DNA of 64,000 bases from Anaerococcus vaginimassiliensis. GTDB taxonomy: Bacteria; Bacillota; Clostridia; Tissierellales; Peptoniphilaceae. Shown piece after piece: positions 1 through 8,277 of the stretch (the stretch's first letter is position 1; each line of letters begins with the position of its first letter). The position numbers and the translations under genes were made by a program. Under the pieces are notes generated by a model. That model saw only the letters and a list, made by a program, of their open reading frames with translations. It made no database searches and was not told the origin of the DNA. The stretch is from NCBI RefSeq assembly GCF_900626155.1, contig NZ_LR130844.1, positions 1,267,109 through 1,331,108 on the forward strand, written 5' to 3'.

Positions 1-84
1 GAAGAAGATGAGACTTTGGAAGAAGAATCTGAAGAAGACTATATAGAAAAAATAGACAGTGAAGATGATATTCATGAGGATTAA
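1..84 (+). CDS. nusA: C-terminal tail of transcription factor NusA (partial)
   Basis: An open frame enters from the left edge and ends at a TAA at 82-84. The 27 visible residues are almost all acidic (runs of Glu and Asp) and contain no domain, so the name rests mainly on position: in Firmicutes nusA lies directly before ylxR and infB. An acidic C-terminal extension is compatible with NusA but is not diagnostic. The start and all functional domains (S1, KH) lie outside the window. Confidence 0.6.
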   Translation, partial: EEDETLEEESEEDYIEKIDSEDDIHED

Positions 85-88
85 TTAA

Positions 89-355
89 ATGAAAAAAGCT
101 AGAAAAATCCCACAAAGAAAATGTGTCGTTTGTGGTAAGCTTAAGGATAAAAATGACCTTCTAAGAATTGTAAACAACAAAGAAGAAGGGATTTTAATTG
201 ATGAATCAGGAAAGAAAAATGGACGCGGAGCATATATTTGTAAGAGCAAAGAGTGTCTTGAAAATGCAAAGAAAACTAATAAGCTAAACCGAGTTTTTAA
301 ACAAAAAGTTTCAGATGAACTTTACGAGGAGTTAGAAGCTTATGAAGTAAATTGA
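89..355 (+). CDS. ylxR: YlxR/RnpM family RNA-binding protein
   Basis: This 88-residue basic protein has the YlxR pattern: an N-terminal RKCVVCGK segment, then a central GRGAYIC segment followed by a second Cys. The family binds RNA and has been linked to RNase P regulation (RnpM) in Bacillus. The start ATG is 4 bases after the nusA stop, with GAGGA at 76-80 as ribosome binding site. It is cotranscribed between nusA and infB. The L7Ae-like gene (ylxQ) often found between ylxR and infB is absent here, since infB begins only 10 bases downstream. Confidence 0.9.
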   Translation: MKKARKIPQRKCVVCGKLKDKNDLLRIVNNKEEGILIDESGKKNGRGAYICKSKECLENAKKTNKLNRVFKQKVSDELYEELEAYEVN

Positions 356-365
356 GGAGATTTAT

Positions 366-2495
366 ATGGCAGATAAAATTAGAGTATATGAATTAGCAAA
401 AGAAAACAACATGGCAGCTAAAGAGATGGTTAAACTATTAAATGATGAGTTTGGCTTAAATATAAAATCTCATATGTCAATGGTTGGCGGTTCTGATCTT
501 GATATAATAAACGAATATTTTGACGAGCTTAAAGGTGGAAAAGAAGATAAGAAACCTAATAAAAACAAGTCAAATAAAAAGGAAAATAAAAACCACAAGA
601 AGAATATGGCTAAGGCTATAGAAGAGGAAGATTTCGAAGAGTTTGAACAAAAACCTAAGAAAAAGAAAAGAAAGAAAAAATCTAAAAATAAGAAAACTTC
701 CAAAGTGAGCAAAAAACAAGCTGACGAGAAAAAAGATGATGGAATTATTGAGATTCCTGAAACTGTAAACGTAAAAACTTTTGCTGATAGAATTGGCGAA
801 AATCCAAATTCAGTTATAGGAAAACTAATCGGTCTTGGAGTTATGGCAGGATTAAATGATCAAATTGACTTCGAGCAAGCCCAATTAGTTGCCCTTGACT
901 TTGGCAAGGAGATAAGCCTAGAACAAGAGTATGATGCCATTGAAGAACAACAAGTAGAACTAGACTATGAGGATAAGGAAGAAGATCTTGTAAAAAGACC
1001 TCCTGTTGTTTCAGTAATGGGACACGTTGACCACGGTAAAACATCTATCTTAGATAGTATTAGATCAACAAGAGTAACTAGTGGAGAAGCGGGCGGAATA
1101 ACCCAACATATAGGTGCATCTGTAGTTGACCTTGATGGAAGAAAAATATCATTCCTAGATACTCCAGGTCACGAGGCCTTTACAGAAATGAGAATGAGAG
1201 GAGCTCAATCTACAGATATTGCTATCCTTGTAGTAGCTGCAGATGATGGTGTAATGCCACAAACAGTTGAGGCAATTAACCACGCCAAGGCTGCTGATAT
1301 TCCAATAGTTGTAGCAATCAATAAAATAGATAAAGAAGTAGCTGATCCAAATAGAGTAAAACAAGAACTGATGGAACATGGTCTTGTATCTGAAGAGTGG
1401 GGTGGAGATACAATAATGGTTCCAGTATCTGCTCATACAGGTGAAGGAATCGAGGAACTCCTTGAAATGGTACTTCTAGTTGCTGAAATGAGAGAGCTAA
1501 AGGCAAATCCAAATAGAAATGCAGTGGGAATTATAGTTGAAGCTCAACTAGACAAAGCAAGAGGGGCAGTTGCAACTGTTCTTGTCCAAAAGGGAACCTT
1601 ACATGCAGGTGATTATGTTGTAACAGGTTCATCTTCAGGAAGAATTAGAGCTATGTTTAACTCACTAGGAGAAGCAATAGAAGAAGCGACTCCATCTATG
1701 CCAGCCCAAATTTTAGGTTTATCCGATGTGGCAGAGGCAGGAGATATGATTTATGCAGTTGAGGATGAAAAACTTGCTCGTGAATTTGCTCAAAGAGCAG
1801 CAGAATTTAAACGTGAAGAACACCTTAAAGCAAAGGCAAATACTAACCTTGAAGATATGTACTCTGATATTGCAGAAGGTGAGCTAAAAGAGCTAAATAT
1901 CATAGTAAAAACTGACGTTAAGGGAACAGTTGATGCTGTAAGTCAATCTTTAGTTAAACTTTCAAACGAAGAAGTTTTAGTTTCTGTTATAGCTGGAGCT
2001 GTAGGAGGAATTACAGAATCAGATGTACTTCTAGCTCAAGCATCTAATGCGGTTATCATTGGATTTAACGTAAGACCAACTCAAGGTGCGCTAGAAAGAG
2101 CTAAGGATAATAACATCGAAATTAGAACATATTCTGTAATATATGAAGCTATCGAAGATGTAGAAAAAGCTATTAAAGGTATGCTTGATCCTGAATTTAA
2201 GGAAGTTGTCCTAGGACGTGCTGAGGTTCGTGATACCTTCAAGGTACCAGGAGCAGGTACTGTAGCAGGAGTTATGGTAACTAATGGTTCTGTTCCTAGA
2301 AGGGCAAAAATCAGACTACTTCGTGACAATATAGTAATATTTGATGGAGATATTGCATCTATGAAGAGATTTAAAGATGATGCCAAAGAGCTTGCCCAAG
2401 GTTATGAAGGCGGAATCGGTCTAAATAGATTTAATGATATCAAAGTAGGCGATGTAATGGAAGCTTACGAAATGGTTGAAAAGGAAAGAGATTAA
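366..2495 (+). CDS. infB: Translation initiation factor IF-2
   Basis: IF-2 is the GTPase that delivers fMet-tRNA to the 30S subunit and promotes subunit joining. The 709-residue protein has an IF2_N domain at residues 1-50, a Lys/Glu-rich flexible linker (about 58-125) and a second IF2_N domain (about 135-185). The G domain carries GHVDHGKT at about 219-226, then DTPGHE and NKID, followed by domains II to IV. At 709 residues it is a compact IF-2, shortened in the linker. GAGGAG at 354-359 precedes the ATG. The stop overlaps the rbfA start (TAATG). Confidence 0.97.
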   Translation: MADKIRVYELAKENNMAAKEMVKLLNDEFGLNIKSHMSMVGGSDLDIINEYFDELKGGKEDKKPNKNKSNKKENKNHKKNMAKAIEEEDFEEFEQKPKKKKRKKKSKNKKTSKVSKKQADEKKDDGIIEIPETVNVKTFADRIGENPNSVIGKLIGLGVMAGLNDQIDFEQAQLVALDFGKEISLEQEYDAIEEQQVELDYEDKEEDLVKRPPVVSVMGHVDHGKTSILDSIRSTRVTSGEAGGITQHIGASVVDLDGRKISFLDTPGHEAFTEMRMRGAQSTDIAILVVAADDGVMPQTVEAINHAKAADIPIVVAINKIDKEVADPNRVKQELMEHGLVSEEWGGDTIMVPVSAHTGEGIEELLEMVLLVAEMRELKANPNRNAVGIIVEAQLDKARGAVATVLVQKGTLHAGDYVVTGSSSGRIRAMFNSLGEAIEEATPSMPAQILGLSDVAEAGDMIYAVEDEKLAREFAQRAAEFKREEHLKAKANTNLEDMYSDIAEGELKELNIIVKTDVKGTVDAVSQSLVKLSNEEVLVSVIAGAVGGITESDVLLAQASNAVIIGFNVRPTQGALERAKDNNIEIRTYSVIYEAIEDVEKAIKGMLDPEFKEVVLGRAEVRDTFKVPGAGTVAGVMVTNGSVPRRAKIRLLRDNIVIFDGDIASMKRFKDDAKELAQGYEGGIGLNRFNDIKVGDVMEAYEMVEKERD

Positions 2496-2881
2496 TGAAT
2501 AAAAGAAGAACAGAAAGAATTTCTTCTGAAGTAAAAAAAGAATTGTCCAAAATTCTTAGAGATGACCTAAACGATCCAAGATTAAGCATGGAGGCTATGG
2601 TATCTATAACAGATGTTGAGGTTACAAATGATTTGTCATATGCTGATTGCTATGTCAGTGTTCTTGGAGATAGCCACAACAAAGAAGATGTATTAGAAGC
2701 TTTGGAACAAGCCAAAGGTTACATCAAAATTCTAATTGGCGAGAGAATGAGACTTAGGTCAATGCCAGAATTTAGGTTTAAGCTTGATGAATCCATAGAA
2801 CGTGGTGCTTACATGGATAAACTTATAGAAGAAACAATTGCAAAGGATAAAAAAGCCAATGAAGATAGAAAGAATCAGTAA
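2495..2881 (+). CDS. rbfA: Ribosome-binding factor A
   Basis: RbfA binds immature 30S subunits and helps 16S rRNA 5'-end maturation and cold adaptation. The 128-residue protein begins MNKRRTERISSEVKKEL and contains the SYADCYVSV strand and the LRSMPEFRFKLDES C-terminal segment typical of the KH-like RbfA fold. Its ATG overlaps the infB stop by one base, which suggests translational coupling. A short Lys-rich tail follows the fold, and the nrnA start lies within the 3' end of this gene. Confidence 0.95.
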   Translation: MNKRRTERISSEVKKELSKILRDDLNDPRLSMEAMVSITDVEVTNDLSYADCYVSVLGDSHNKEDVLEALEQAKGYIKILIGERMRLRSMPEFRFKLDESIERGAYMDKLIEETIAKDKKANEDRKNQ

Positions 2882-3833
2882 AGAAAAATTAGATAAATTC
2901 AAAGAACTTGTTGATAATGCAGAAACAATAGCTATTGCAAGTCACATAAACCCAGATGGAGACAATCTGGGTTCTACCCTTGCTCTTAGAAAAAGTTTGG
3001 AGCTTTATGGTAAGGATGTAGAAGTTCTAGCAAATGACACAATTGATGATTATTTACAATTTTTACCAGAAAAGGAAAACTATAAGGCACCTTCTAGAGA
3101 TTCCTATGACTTGTTTATGATCTTAGATTGTTCAGAATTTGATAGGATTACTGATAAACTAACACCTATAGCTAAAGCATCTAAGAATACTTTGGTTATA
3201 GATCACCATGTTGGCGGTGGAATAGATACTGACCTAAATCTAATCTATGATACTGCACCTGCAACATGTGAGTTGGTTTTTGAAATTATAGATAGGTTAA
3301 ATCTTCCAATAGATAAAGATATAGCTACCTTGATATATACAGGTCTATGTACTGATACAGGTAGGTTCCTTTATGCAAATGTTAGTGAATACACCTTTAA
3401 TGCTGCAGGAAAACTATTAACATTAGGAGCAGATAGCGAATATATCTATAGAAATCTTTACCAATCAAAACCAATAAAGGTTATGAAATTCCAAACAGAA
3501 GTTATTGCTAATGCTGAGTTTTTTGACAAAAAAGCATACTCTGTCATATCAAAAGAACTTGTAGAAAAACACGGAGTTCAAATGGGTGATAGTGAAACAG
3601 TTGTAGGTATGCTAAGAGACCTAGATGAAGTAAATGTATCCATGATATTAAAAGAATACGATAATGGAGAATACAAGGTATCACTTAGAAGTAAAGACTG
3701 TGATGTAGCCAAAGTTGCAAGAGAAAATGGTGGCGGTGGCCACATAAAGGCAAGTGGATTTTCAATATTTGATGATTCATTAGAATCTGCAAGTGCCAAG
3801 GCTCTAACTATATTAAAGGAAATAGATGCATAG
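2859..3833 (+). CDS. nrnA: DHH/DHHA1 phosphoesterase, NrnA-like oligoribonuclease
   Basis: Members of this family degrade nanoRNAs and/or dephosphorylate pAp. Visible motifs are HINPDGDNLGS near the N-terminus, the VIDHH motif, GLCTDTGRF, and the DHHA1 signature GGGGHIKASGF near the C-terminus. The open frame could start at a TTG at 2838, but ATG 2859 with AAAGG at 2842-2846 gives the usual N-terminus, so that start was chosen (324 residues). It overlaps rbfA by 23 bases and truB by 8, in the usual rbfA-nrnA-truB order. Confidence 0.92.
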   Translation: MKIERISKEKLDKFKELVDNAETIAIASHINPDGDNLGSTLALRKSLELYGKDVEVLANDTIDDYLQFLPEKENYKAPSRDSYDLFMILDCSEFDRITDKLTPIAKASKNTLVIDHHVGGGIDTDLNLIYDTAPATCELVFEIIDRLNLPIDKDIATLIYTGLCTDTGRFLYANVSEYTFNAAGKLLTLGADSEYIYRNLYQSKPIKVMKFQTEVIANAEFFDKKAYSVISKELVEKHGVQMGDSETVVGMLRDLDEVNVSMILKEYDNGEYKVSLRSKDCDVAKVARENGGGGHIKASGFSIFDDSLESASAKALTILKEIDA

Positions 3834-4713
3834 CGGTATCTTAAATATAAACAAGAAAAAAGGTATATCTTCTGCTAAGTGCGTTTCGCTTGTAAGAAAA
3901 GCCTTAAATCAAAAAAAAGTTGGACACACGGGAACTCTTGATCTTGAAGCATCAGGAGTTCTTCCTATAGTTGTAGGAAAAGCTACTAGAGTCTCTGACT
4001 ATATGATGGGCAAGGATAAAACTTACGAGACGCTAATAGAATTCGGCAAGAAAACAGATACCTTGGATGCATCTGGAGAAGTTATAGATAAGAGTGATAA
4101 GCAAATAACAAGAAGTGATTTAGAAGAAGTCCTTAAAAATTATGAGGGTGAGATTACTCAAATACCACCTATGTATTCAGCCCTTAAAGTAAATGGCAAA
4201 AAACTTTACGACCTAGCAAGGGAAGGTATAGAGATAGAAAGAAAAAAACGAAAGGTAACTATATATGATATAGAACTTCTTGATTTTAACTTTCCCTATG
4301 CAAAATTAAAGGTAACCTGTTCCAAAGGTACTTACATCAGAACCTTGGTTGACGATATAGGAGAAGAATTAGAAACATTTGCCTATGTTAAAGACTTGTG
4401 CCGAGTTAGGGTGGGAGATTTTAGAATAGAAGATTCTATCGACTCAGACGATATTTTAGAAATGGATAAAGAAACTCTTATTAAAAGCCTTAACAATTTG
4501 GATATGGCGCTAGATAATTTTCCTAGATATGATCTTGACAAGAAATATTTTTCTAATGCAATAAATGGAATGACAATAAGAATAGAAGATAAGCTTGAAG
4601 AAAAGGTGAGAGTTTACCTCGGTGATGAATTTATAGGACTTGGCAAAAGTTTTATAAAAGGGGATGAATATTTTCTAAAAATGGAGAAAGTATTTTATGA
4701 TAGAAAAGATTAA
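3826..4713 (+). CDS. truB: tRNA pseudouridine(55) synthase
   Basis: TruB converts U55 of the T-loop of tRNAs to pseudouridine. The 295-residue protein has the N-terminal GILNINKKKG segment and the catalytic-Asp motif GHTGTLDLEASG, followed by YSALKVNGKKLYDLAREG and CSKGTYIRTLVDDIG. The ATG at 3826 has AAAGGA at 3815-3820. It overlaps nrnA by 8 bases and ribF by 17 bases, within the nusA-ribF operon. Confidence 0.96.
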   Translation: MHSGILNINKKKGISSAKCVSLVRKALNQKKVGHTGTLDLEASGVLPIVVGKATRVSDYMMGKDKTYETLIEFGKKTDTLDASGEVIDKSDKQITRSDLEEVLKNYEGEITQIPPMYSALKVNGKKLYDLAREGIEIERKKRKVTIYDIELLDFNFPYAKLKVTCSKGTYIRTLVDDIGEELETFAYVKDLCRVRVGDFRIEDSIDSDDILEMDKETLIKSLNNLDMALDNFPRYDLDKKYFSNAINGMTIRIEDKLEEKVRVYLGDEFIGLGKSFIKGDEYFLKMEKVFYDRKD

Positions 4714-5638
4714 AATATATGACCTAAATATAGACTTGCCTGACCTTGAGAGAAAGGCGGTTTCTCTAGGAAACTTTGATGGTGTACATTTAGGTCATCA
4801 AAAATTAATGAAAAACAACTTAGAAATAAGCAAAAAATATAATCTAGAGCCTGCGGTTTTGTTGTTTAAGGAAAATACAAAACTTAGACTAAAACAAGAA
4901 AAAGAATACATGACAAGCCTAGAGGATAAGATTGAAATATTGGCATCTATGGGAATTGAGACTTTTTGCTTGATAGATTTTGATGAAAAGTTTATGAATC
5001 TGTCACCTAGAGAATTTATATCAGAAATAATTAATAAAAAGCTCAATGCATCTTATGTGATTTGCGGCAAAGATTATAGATTTGGTAAAAAAGCTTCAGG
5101 CGATATAGAAACTTTGGATAAATTTGAAGAACGATATGATTATAAGACATCTGTTGTTGACTTCGAAAAGGAAGATCATGACAATAAGATATCTTCAAAC
5201 CATATAAGAGACATAATTAGAGAAGGAAATATCAAAAAAGCAAATAGGCTCCTTGGCAGAAATTATAAAATAAAAGGAAGAGTCGTTGATGGAATGAAAA
5301 GAGGTAGAACCCTAAATTTCCCAACAGCAAACCTTGATTTAAGCTTTAATTACGTTTTGCCGGTAGATGGAGTGTATCTTACTAAGGTAAATGTTGATAA
5401 TGAATTCTACTATGGATTGACCAATATTGGGACAAATCCAACTTTTGAAAATGCAGATAGAAAGATCGAGACATATATTTTAGATTTTGATAAAAATATA
5501 TATGGCAAGGATATAAGTATAGAGTTTATTGACTTCTTTAGATATGATATCAAGTTTGATTCAAAAGAAGCCTTGATAGATCAAATGAATTCTGATAAAG
5601 CTAAGGCACGATTATATTTAGAAAACATAGATAAATAG
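4697..5638 (+). CDS. ribF: Bifunctional riboflavin kinase / FAD synthetase
   Basis: RibF makes FMN from riboflavin and then FAD. The 313-residue protein has the N-terminal nucleotidyltransferase domain (LGNFDGVHLGHQKL, then the CGKDYRFGKKASGD and SSNHIRD motifs). The C-terminal riboflavin kinase domain contains GRTLNFPTANLDL and GVYLTKVNV. Length is normal for the bifunctional enzyme. The ATG lies 17 bases inside the 3' end of truB, with GGAGAAAG just upstream. This is the last gene before the separate rpsO promoter. Confidence 0.96.
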   Translation: MIEKIKIYDLNIDLPDLERKAVSLGNFDGVHLGHQKLMKNNLEISKKYNLEPAVLLFKENTKLRLKQEKEYMTSLEDKIEILASMGIETFCLIDFDEKFMNLSPREFISEIINKKLNASYVICGKDYRFGKKASGDIETLDKFEERYDYKTSVVDFEKEDHDNKISSNHIRDIIREGNIKKANRLLGRNYKIKGRVVDGMKRGRTLNFPTANLDLSFNYVLPVDGVYLTKVNVDNEFYYGLTNIGTNPTFENADRKIETYILDFDKNIYGKDISIEFIDFFRYDIKFDSKEALIDQMNSDKAKARLYLENIDK

Positions 5639-5649
5639 ATATATTTAAT

Positions 5650-5677
5650 TTTACAAAATAATTTTATCTAGTATAAT
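5650..5677 (+). promoter_or_regulatory. Promoter of rpsO
   Basis: A TTTACA box at 5650-5655 and a TATAAT box at 5672-5677 are separated by 16 bases, a good sigma-70/SigA match. It lies just after the ribF stop, so rpsO can be transcribed separately from the upstream operon. No start site has been measured. Confidence 0.7.
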
Positions 5678-5684
5678 ATTTTAC

Positions 5685-5755
5685 GGTACCTTTACTAAGT
5701 GATTGAAACCTCGACTTTTACTTGGTATTGGCAAATACAATAAACGGAGGAAATT
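5685..5755 (+). promoter_or_regulatory. rpsO 5' leader, possible S15 autoregulatory element
   Basis: The leader contains TACTAAGT (5693-5700) and ACTTGGTA (5720-5727), which can pair over 8 positions with one G-U. They surround a conserved-looking GATTGAAACCTCGACTT segment. A GGAGG ribosome binding site (5746-5750) follows. Ribosomal protein S15 represses its own mRNA through leader structures in several bacterial groups. That this leader does so here is inference. Confidence 0.45.
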
Positions 5756-6022
5756 ATGTTAAACACAGAAGAAAAACAAGCAATAATCAAAGAATATCAA
5801 CTAGAAGAAGGAGATACAGGTTCTCCTGAAGTACAAATTGCAATCCTTTCAAAAAGAATTGCTGACTTAACAGAACACTTAAAATCAAACAAAAAAGATC
5901 ACTCTTCAAGAAGAGGTCTTTACAAAATGATTAGACGTAGAAAAGGTATGTTAAACTACCTAAGAGACAACGATATCGAAAGATACAGAGCAATCGTTGA
6001 AAAACTAGGTTTAAGAGGTTAA
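5756..6022 (+). CDS. rpsO: 30S ribosomal protein S15
   Basis: S15 is a primary 16S rRNA-binding protein of the 30S platform. The 88-residue protein has normal length and the family signature: [11 protein letters not shown] near residue 20, the [15 protein letters not shown] helix and the [13 protein letters not shown] helix. It has its own promoter and leader and is followed by a GC-rich hairpin and then pnp, the classic rpsO-pnp arrangement. Confidence 0.98.
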   Translation: MLNTEEKQAIIKEYQLEEGDTGSPEVQIAILSKRIADLTEHLKSNKKDHSSRRGLYKMIRRRKGMLNYLRDNDIERYRAIVEKLGLRG

Positions 6023-6029
6023 TTTTTAT

Positions 6030-6056
6030 GGCGGGGATTTACCCGCCTTATTTTAT
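6030..6056 (+). terminator. Hairpin after rpsO (terminator or processing site)
   Basis: GGCGGG (6030-6035) pairs with CCCGCC (6042-6047), followed by TTATTTTATA. The U-run is interrupted, so termination is probably partial and allows readthrough into pnp. In other bacteria this intergenic hairpin is an RNase III processing site. Confidence 0.6.
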
Positions 6057-6068
6057 ATAGGAGTAAAG

Positions 6069-8201
6069 ATGGTAAAAACTTATAAATACACATCAAAATT
6101 AGGAAAAGACTTTGAAGTTACCATTGGAAAGTTCGCTGAACAAGCTAATGGTGAATGTTACATAAGAAGTGGAGATACTTCAATGCTTGTAACAGCAGTA
6201 GCTAGCGAAAAGCCTAGAGAAGGAATTGACTTTTTCCCACTAATTTGTGATTTTCAAGAAAAACTTTATGCAGTTGGAAAAATCCCAGGTGGATTCTTAA
6301 GAAGAGAAGGAAAATCAAGTGATGAAGCTACTCTTATTTCTCGTCAAATGGATAGACCTCTAAGACCACTTTTCCCAGAAAATTATTATAACGATGTACA
6401 AATCATAGCAACAGTGTTATCTATGGATGAAGATAACCTTCCTGATCCACTTACAACAATAGGAGCATCTATTGCACTAGGTATATCAGACATACCTTTT
6501 GATGGTCCAGTTGGAGCTTGTATGGTAGGCAAGGTTGATGATAAATTTATAATAAATCCTAACAAGGAAGAAAGAGAAAAATCCACTCTAGAGCTAACTG
6601 TTGCAGGTAAAAAAGGTGCAATCAACATGGTTGAAGCTGGTGCCAATGAGCTTAGTGAAAGTGATATGCTAGAAGCTATGCTACTTGCTCTAGAAGAAAT
6701 TGGACACATTTCTGATTTTATCCAAACTATAATTGATGATATTGGAAAAGAAAAAGCTGAAGTTAGCGAAATTGAAGAAACAGAGCTAGATAGATTAATA
6801 TCAAAAGATTTTGAACAAGATATTAAAGATTCTATAAGAACTACAGATAAAACTGAAAGAGAAGATAATATCTTTAGGATAGAAGAAGAAGCAAAAGCTA
6901 AATACCTAGAGGAATACCCAGAATCAGAAGATGAAATTCATAGAAGAATAGATAATATTATGAAAAAAGAAGTTCGTCGTATGATTTCTATAGACAAGAT
7001 CAGACCAGATGGACGTGATCTAACAGAAATAAGACCTTTATCAGCAGAGGCTGGACTTCTACCAAGAGTACATGGATCTGGATTGTTTAAAAGAGGACAA
7101 ACTCAAGTTTTATCAGTAGTGACATTGGGTTCTCCTGCTGATGTTCAAATAATAGATGGACTAAATCGTGAAGAAATAACAAAAAGATACATGCACCAAT
7201 ATAACTTCCCACCATTTTGTGTAGGAGATGTTAGACCACTAAGAGGACCAGGACGTCGTGAAATCGGTCATGGTCGTTTGGCAGAAAGAGCTCTAGTTCC
7301 AGTTCTTCCAGATGAAAGTGAATTCCCATATACAATCAGAGTTGTATCTGAAGTTCTATCATCAAACGGATCAAGCTCACAAGCATCTATCTGTGGATCT
7401 ACTCTATCTTTAATGGATGCAGGTGTTCCAATCAAAAAGCCAGTTGCAGGTATAGCTATGGGGCTTATCAAAGAAGATGATTCTATATCAATTCTTACAG
7501 ATATCCAAGGCTTAGAAGACCACCTAGGAGATATGGACTTTAAGGTAGCAGGTACTCGTGACGGTATTACAGCCCTTCAAATGGATATGAAGATTTCTGG
7601 TATAACTAGAGAAGTATTAGAAAAATCTCTAGCTGATGCTCACAATGCTAGGATGAGAATTCTTGATGTGATTGAAACAGCAATCAAATCACCTAGAGCA
7701 GATATTTCCGACTATGCTCCAAGATTATATACAATAGATATTGATCCTGAAAAGGTTCGTGACGTTATCGGTTCTGGTGGAAAAACAATCAACAAAATAA
7801 TTGATGCGACAGGTGTAAAGATAGAAACTGAAGATGATGGACATATAACTGTTGCTTCAGATAATGGTGAAAGTGGCAAGAAGGCAATCGAGATGATAAA
7901 GGCGATTGTTACAGATCCAAAACCTGGTGATATCTACACTGGAAAAGTCGTAAGAATCATGAACTTTGGTGCATTCGTAGAAATTGCAATCGGTAAAGAA
8001 GGACTCTTGCACATATCACAAATCGACCATCACAGAGTTGAAAAGGTTGAAGATGTACTCAGTGTTGGAGATGAAGTAAAAGTTAAGGTAACTGAAATTG
8101 ATAGACAAGGTAGGATAAACCTATCTCGCAAGGCTCTTTTGGAAAAACCTGAAGCTTGGCCAGTAGACGAATCACCTTACAAGAAGAATAAAGATAAGTA
8201 A
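6069..8201 (+). CDS. pnp: Polyribonucleotide nucleotidyltransferase (PNPase)
   Basis: PNPase degrades RNA phosphorolytically from the 3' end and can add heteropolymeric tails. The 710-residue protein shows two RNase PH domains, with an all-helical linker around residues 230-310. The second PH domain contains KRGQTQVLSVVTLG, the GRREIGHGRLAERAL segment and SNGSSSQASICGS. A KH domain follows (IGSGGKTINKI, about 565-625), then an S1 domain (FGAFVEIAIGKEGLLHISQ, about 630-700). The ATG is preceded by AGGAG. It ends in a clear terminator. Confidence 0.97.
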   Translation: MVKTYKYTSKLGKDFEVTIGKFAEQANGECYIRSGDTSMLVTAVASEKPREGIDFFPLICDFQEKLYAVGKIPGGFLRREGKSSDEATLISRQMDRPLRPLFPENYYNDVQIIATVLSMDEDNLPDPLTTIGASIALGISDIPFDGPVGACMVGKVDDKFIINPNKEEREKSTLELTVAGKKGAINMVEAGANELSESDMLEAMLLALEEIGHISDFIQTIIDDIGKEKAEVSEIEETELDRLISKDFEQDIKDSIRTTDKTEREDNIFRIEEEAKAKYLEEYPESEDEIHRRIDNIMKKEVRRMISIDKIRPDGRDLTEIRPLSAEAGLLPRVHGSGLFKRGQTQVLSVVTLGSPADVQIIDGLNREEITKRYMHQYNFPPFCVGDVRPLRGPGRREIGHGRLAERALVPVLPDESEFPYTIRVVSEVLSSNGSSSQASICGSTLSLMDAGVPIKKPVAGIAMGLIKEDDSISILTDIQGLEDHLGDMDFKVAGTRDGITALQMDMKISGITREVLEKSLADAHNARMRILDVIETAIKSPRADISDYAPRLYTIDIDPEKVRDVIGSGGKTINKIIDATGVKIETEDDGHITVASDNGESGKKAIEMIKAIVTDPKPGDIYTGKVVRIMNFGAFVEIAIGKEGLLHISQIDHHRVEKVEDVLSVGDEVKVKVTEIDRQGRINLSRKALLEKPEAWPVDESPYKKNKDK

Positions 8202-8213
8202 GATACAAATACG

Positions 8214-8243
8214 ATAAACTGTCTTCGGGCAGTTTATTTTTTA
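8214..8243 (+). terminator. Intrinsic terminator after pnp
   Basis: ATAAACTG (8214-8221) pairs with CAGTTTAT (8230-8237), extended by U-G and C-G pairs closing a UUCG tetraloop (8224-8227). A U-rich tract follows. C(UUCG)G is an unusually stable loop. Confidence 0.82.
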
Positions 8244-8277
8244 TGTCCTTTATTATATAATTGAAATAGAGGTGAAA

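Noticed and set aside
541-720. Lys/Glu-rich low-complexity stretch in infB
   Set aside because: Flexible basic linkers between the IF2_N domains are normal in IF-2; not a repeat element or frameshift.
3578-3799. Minus-strand frame inside nrnA
   Set aside because: Shadow of the DHHA1 coding region; no signals.
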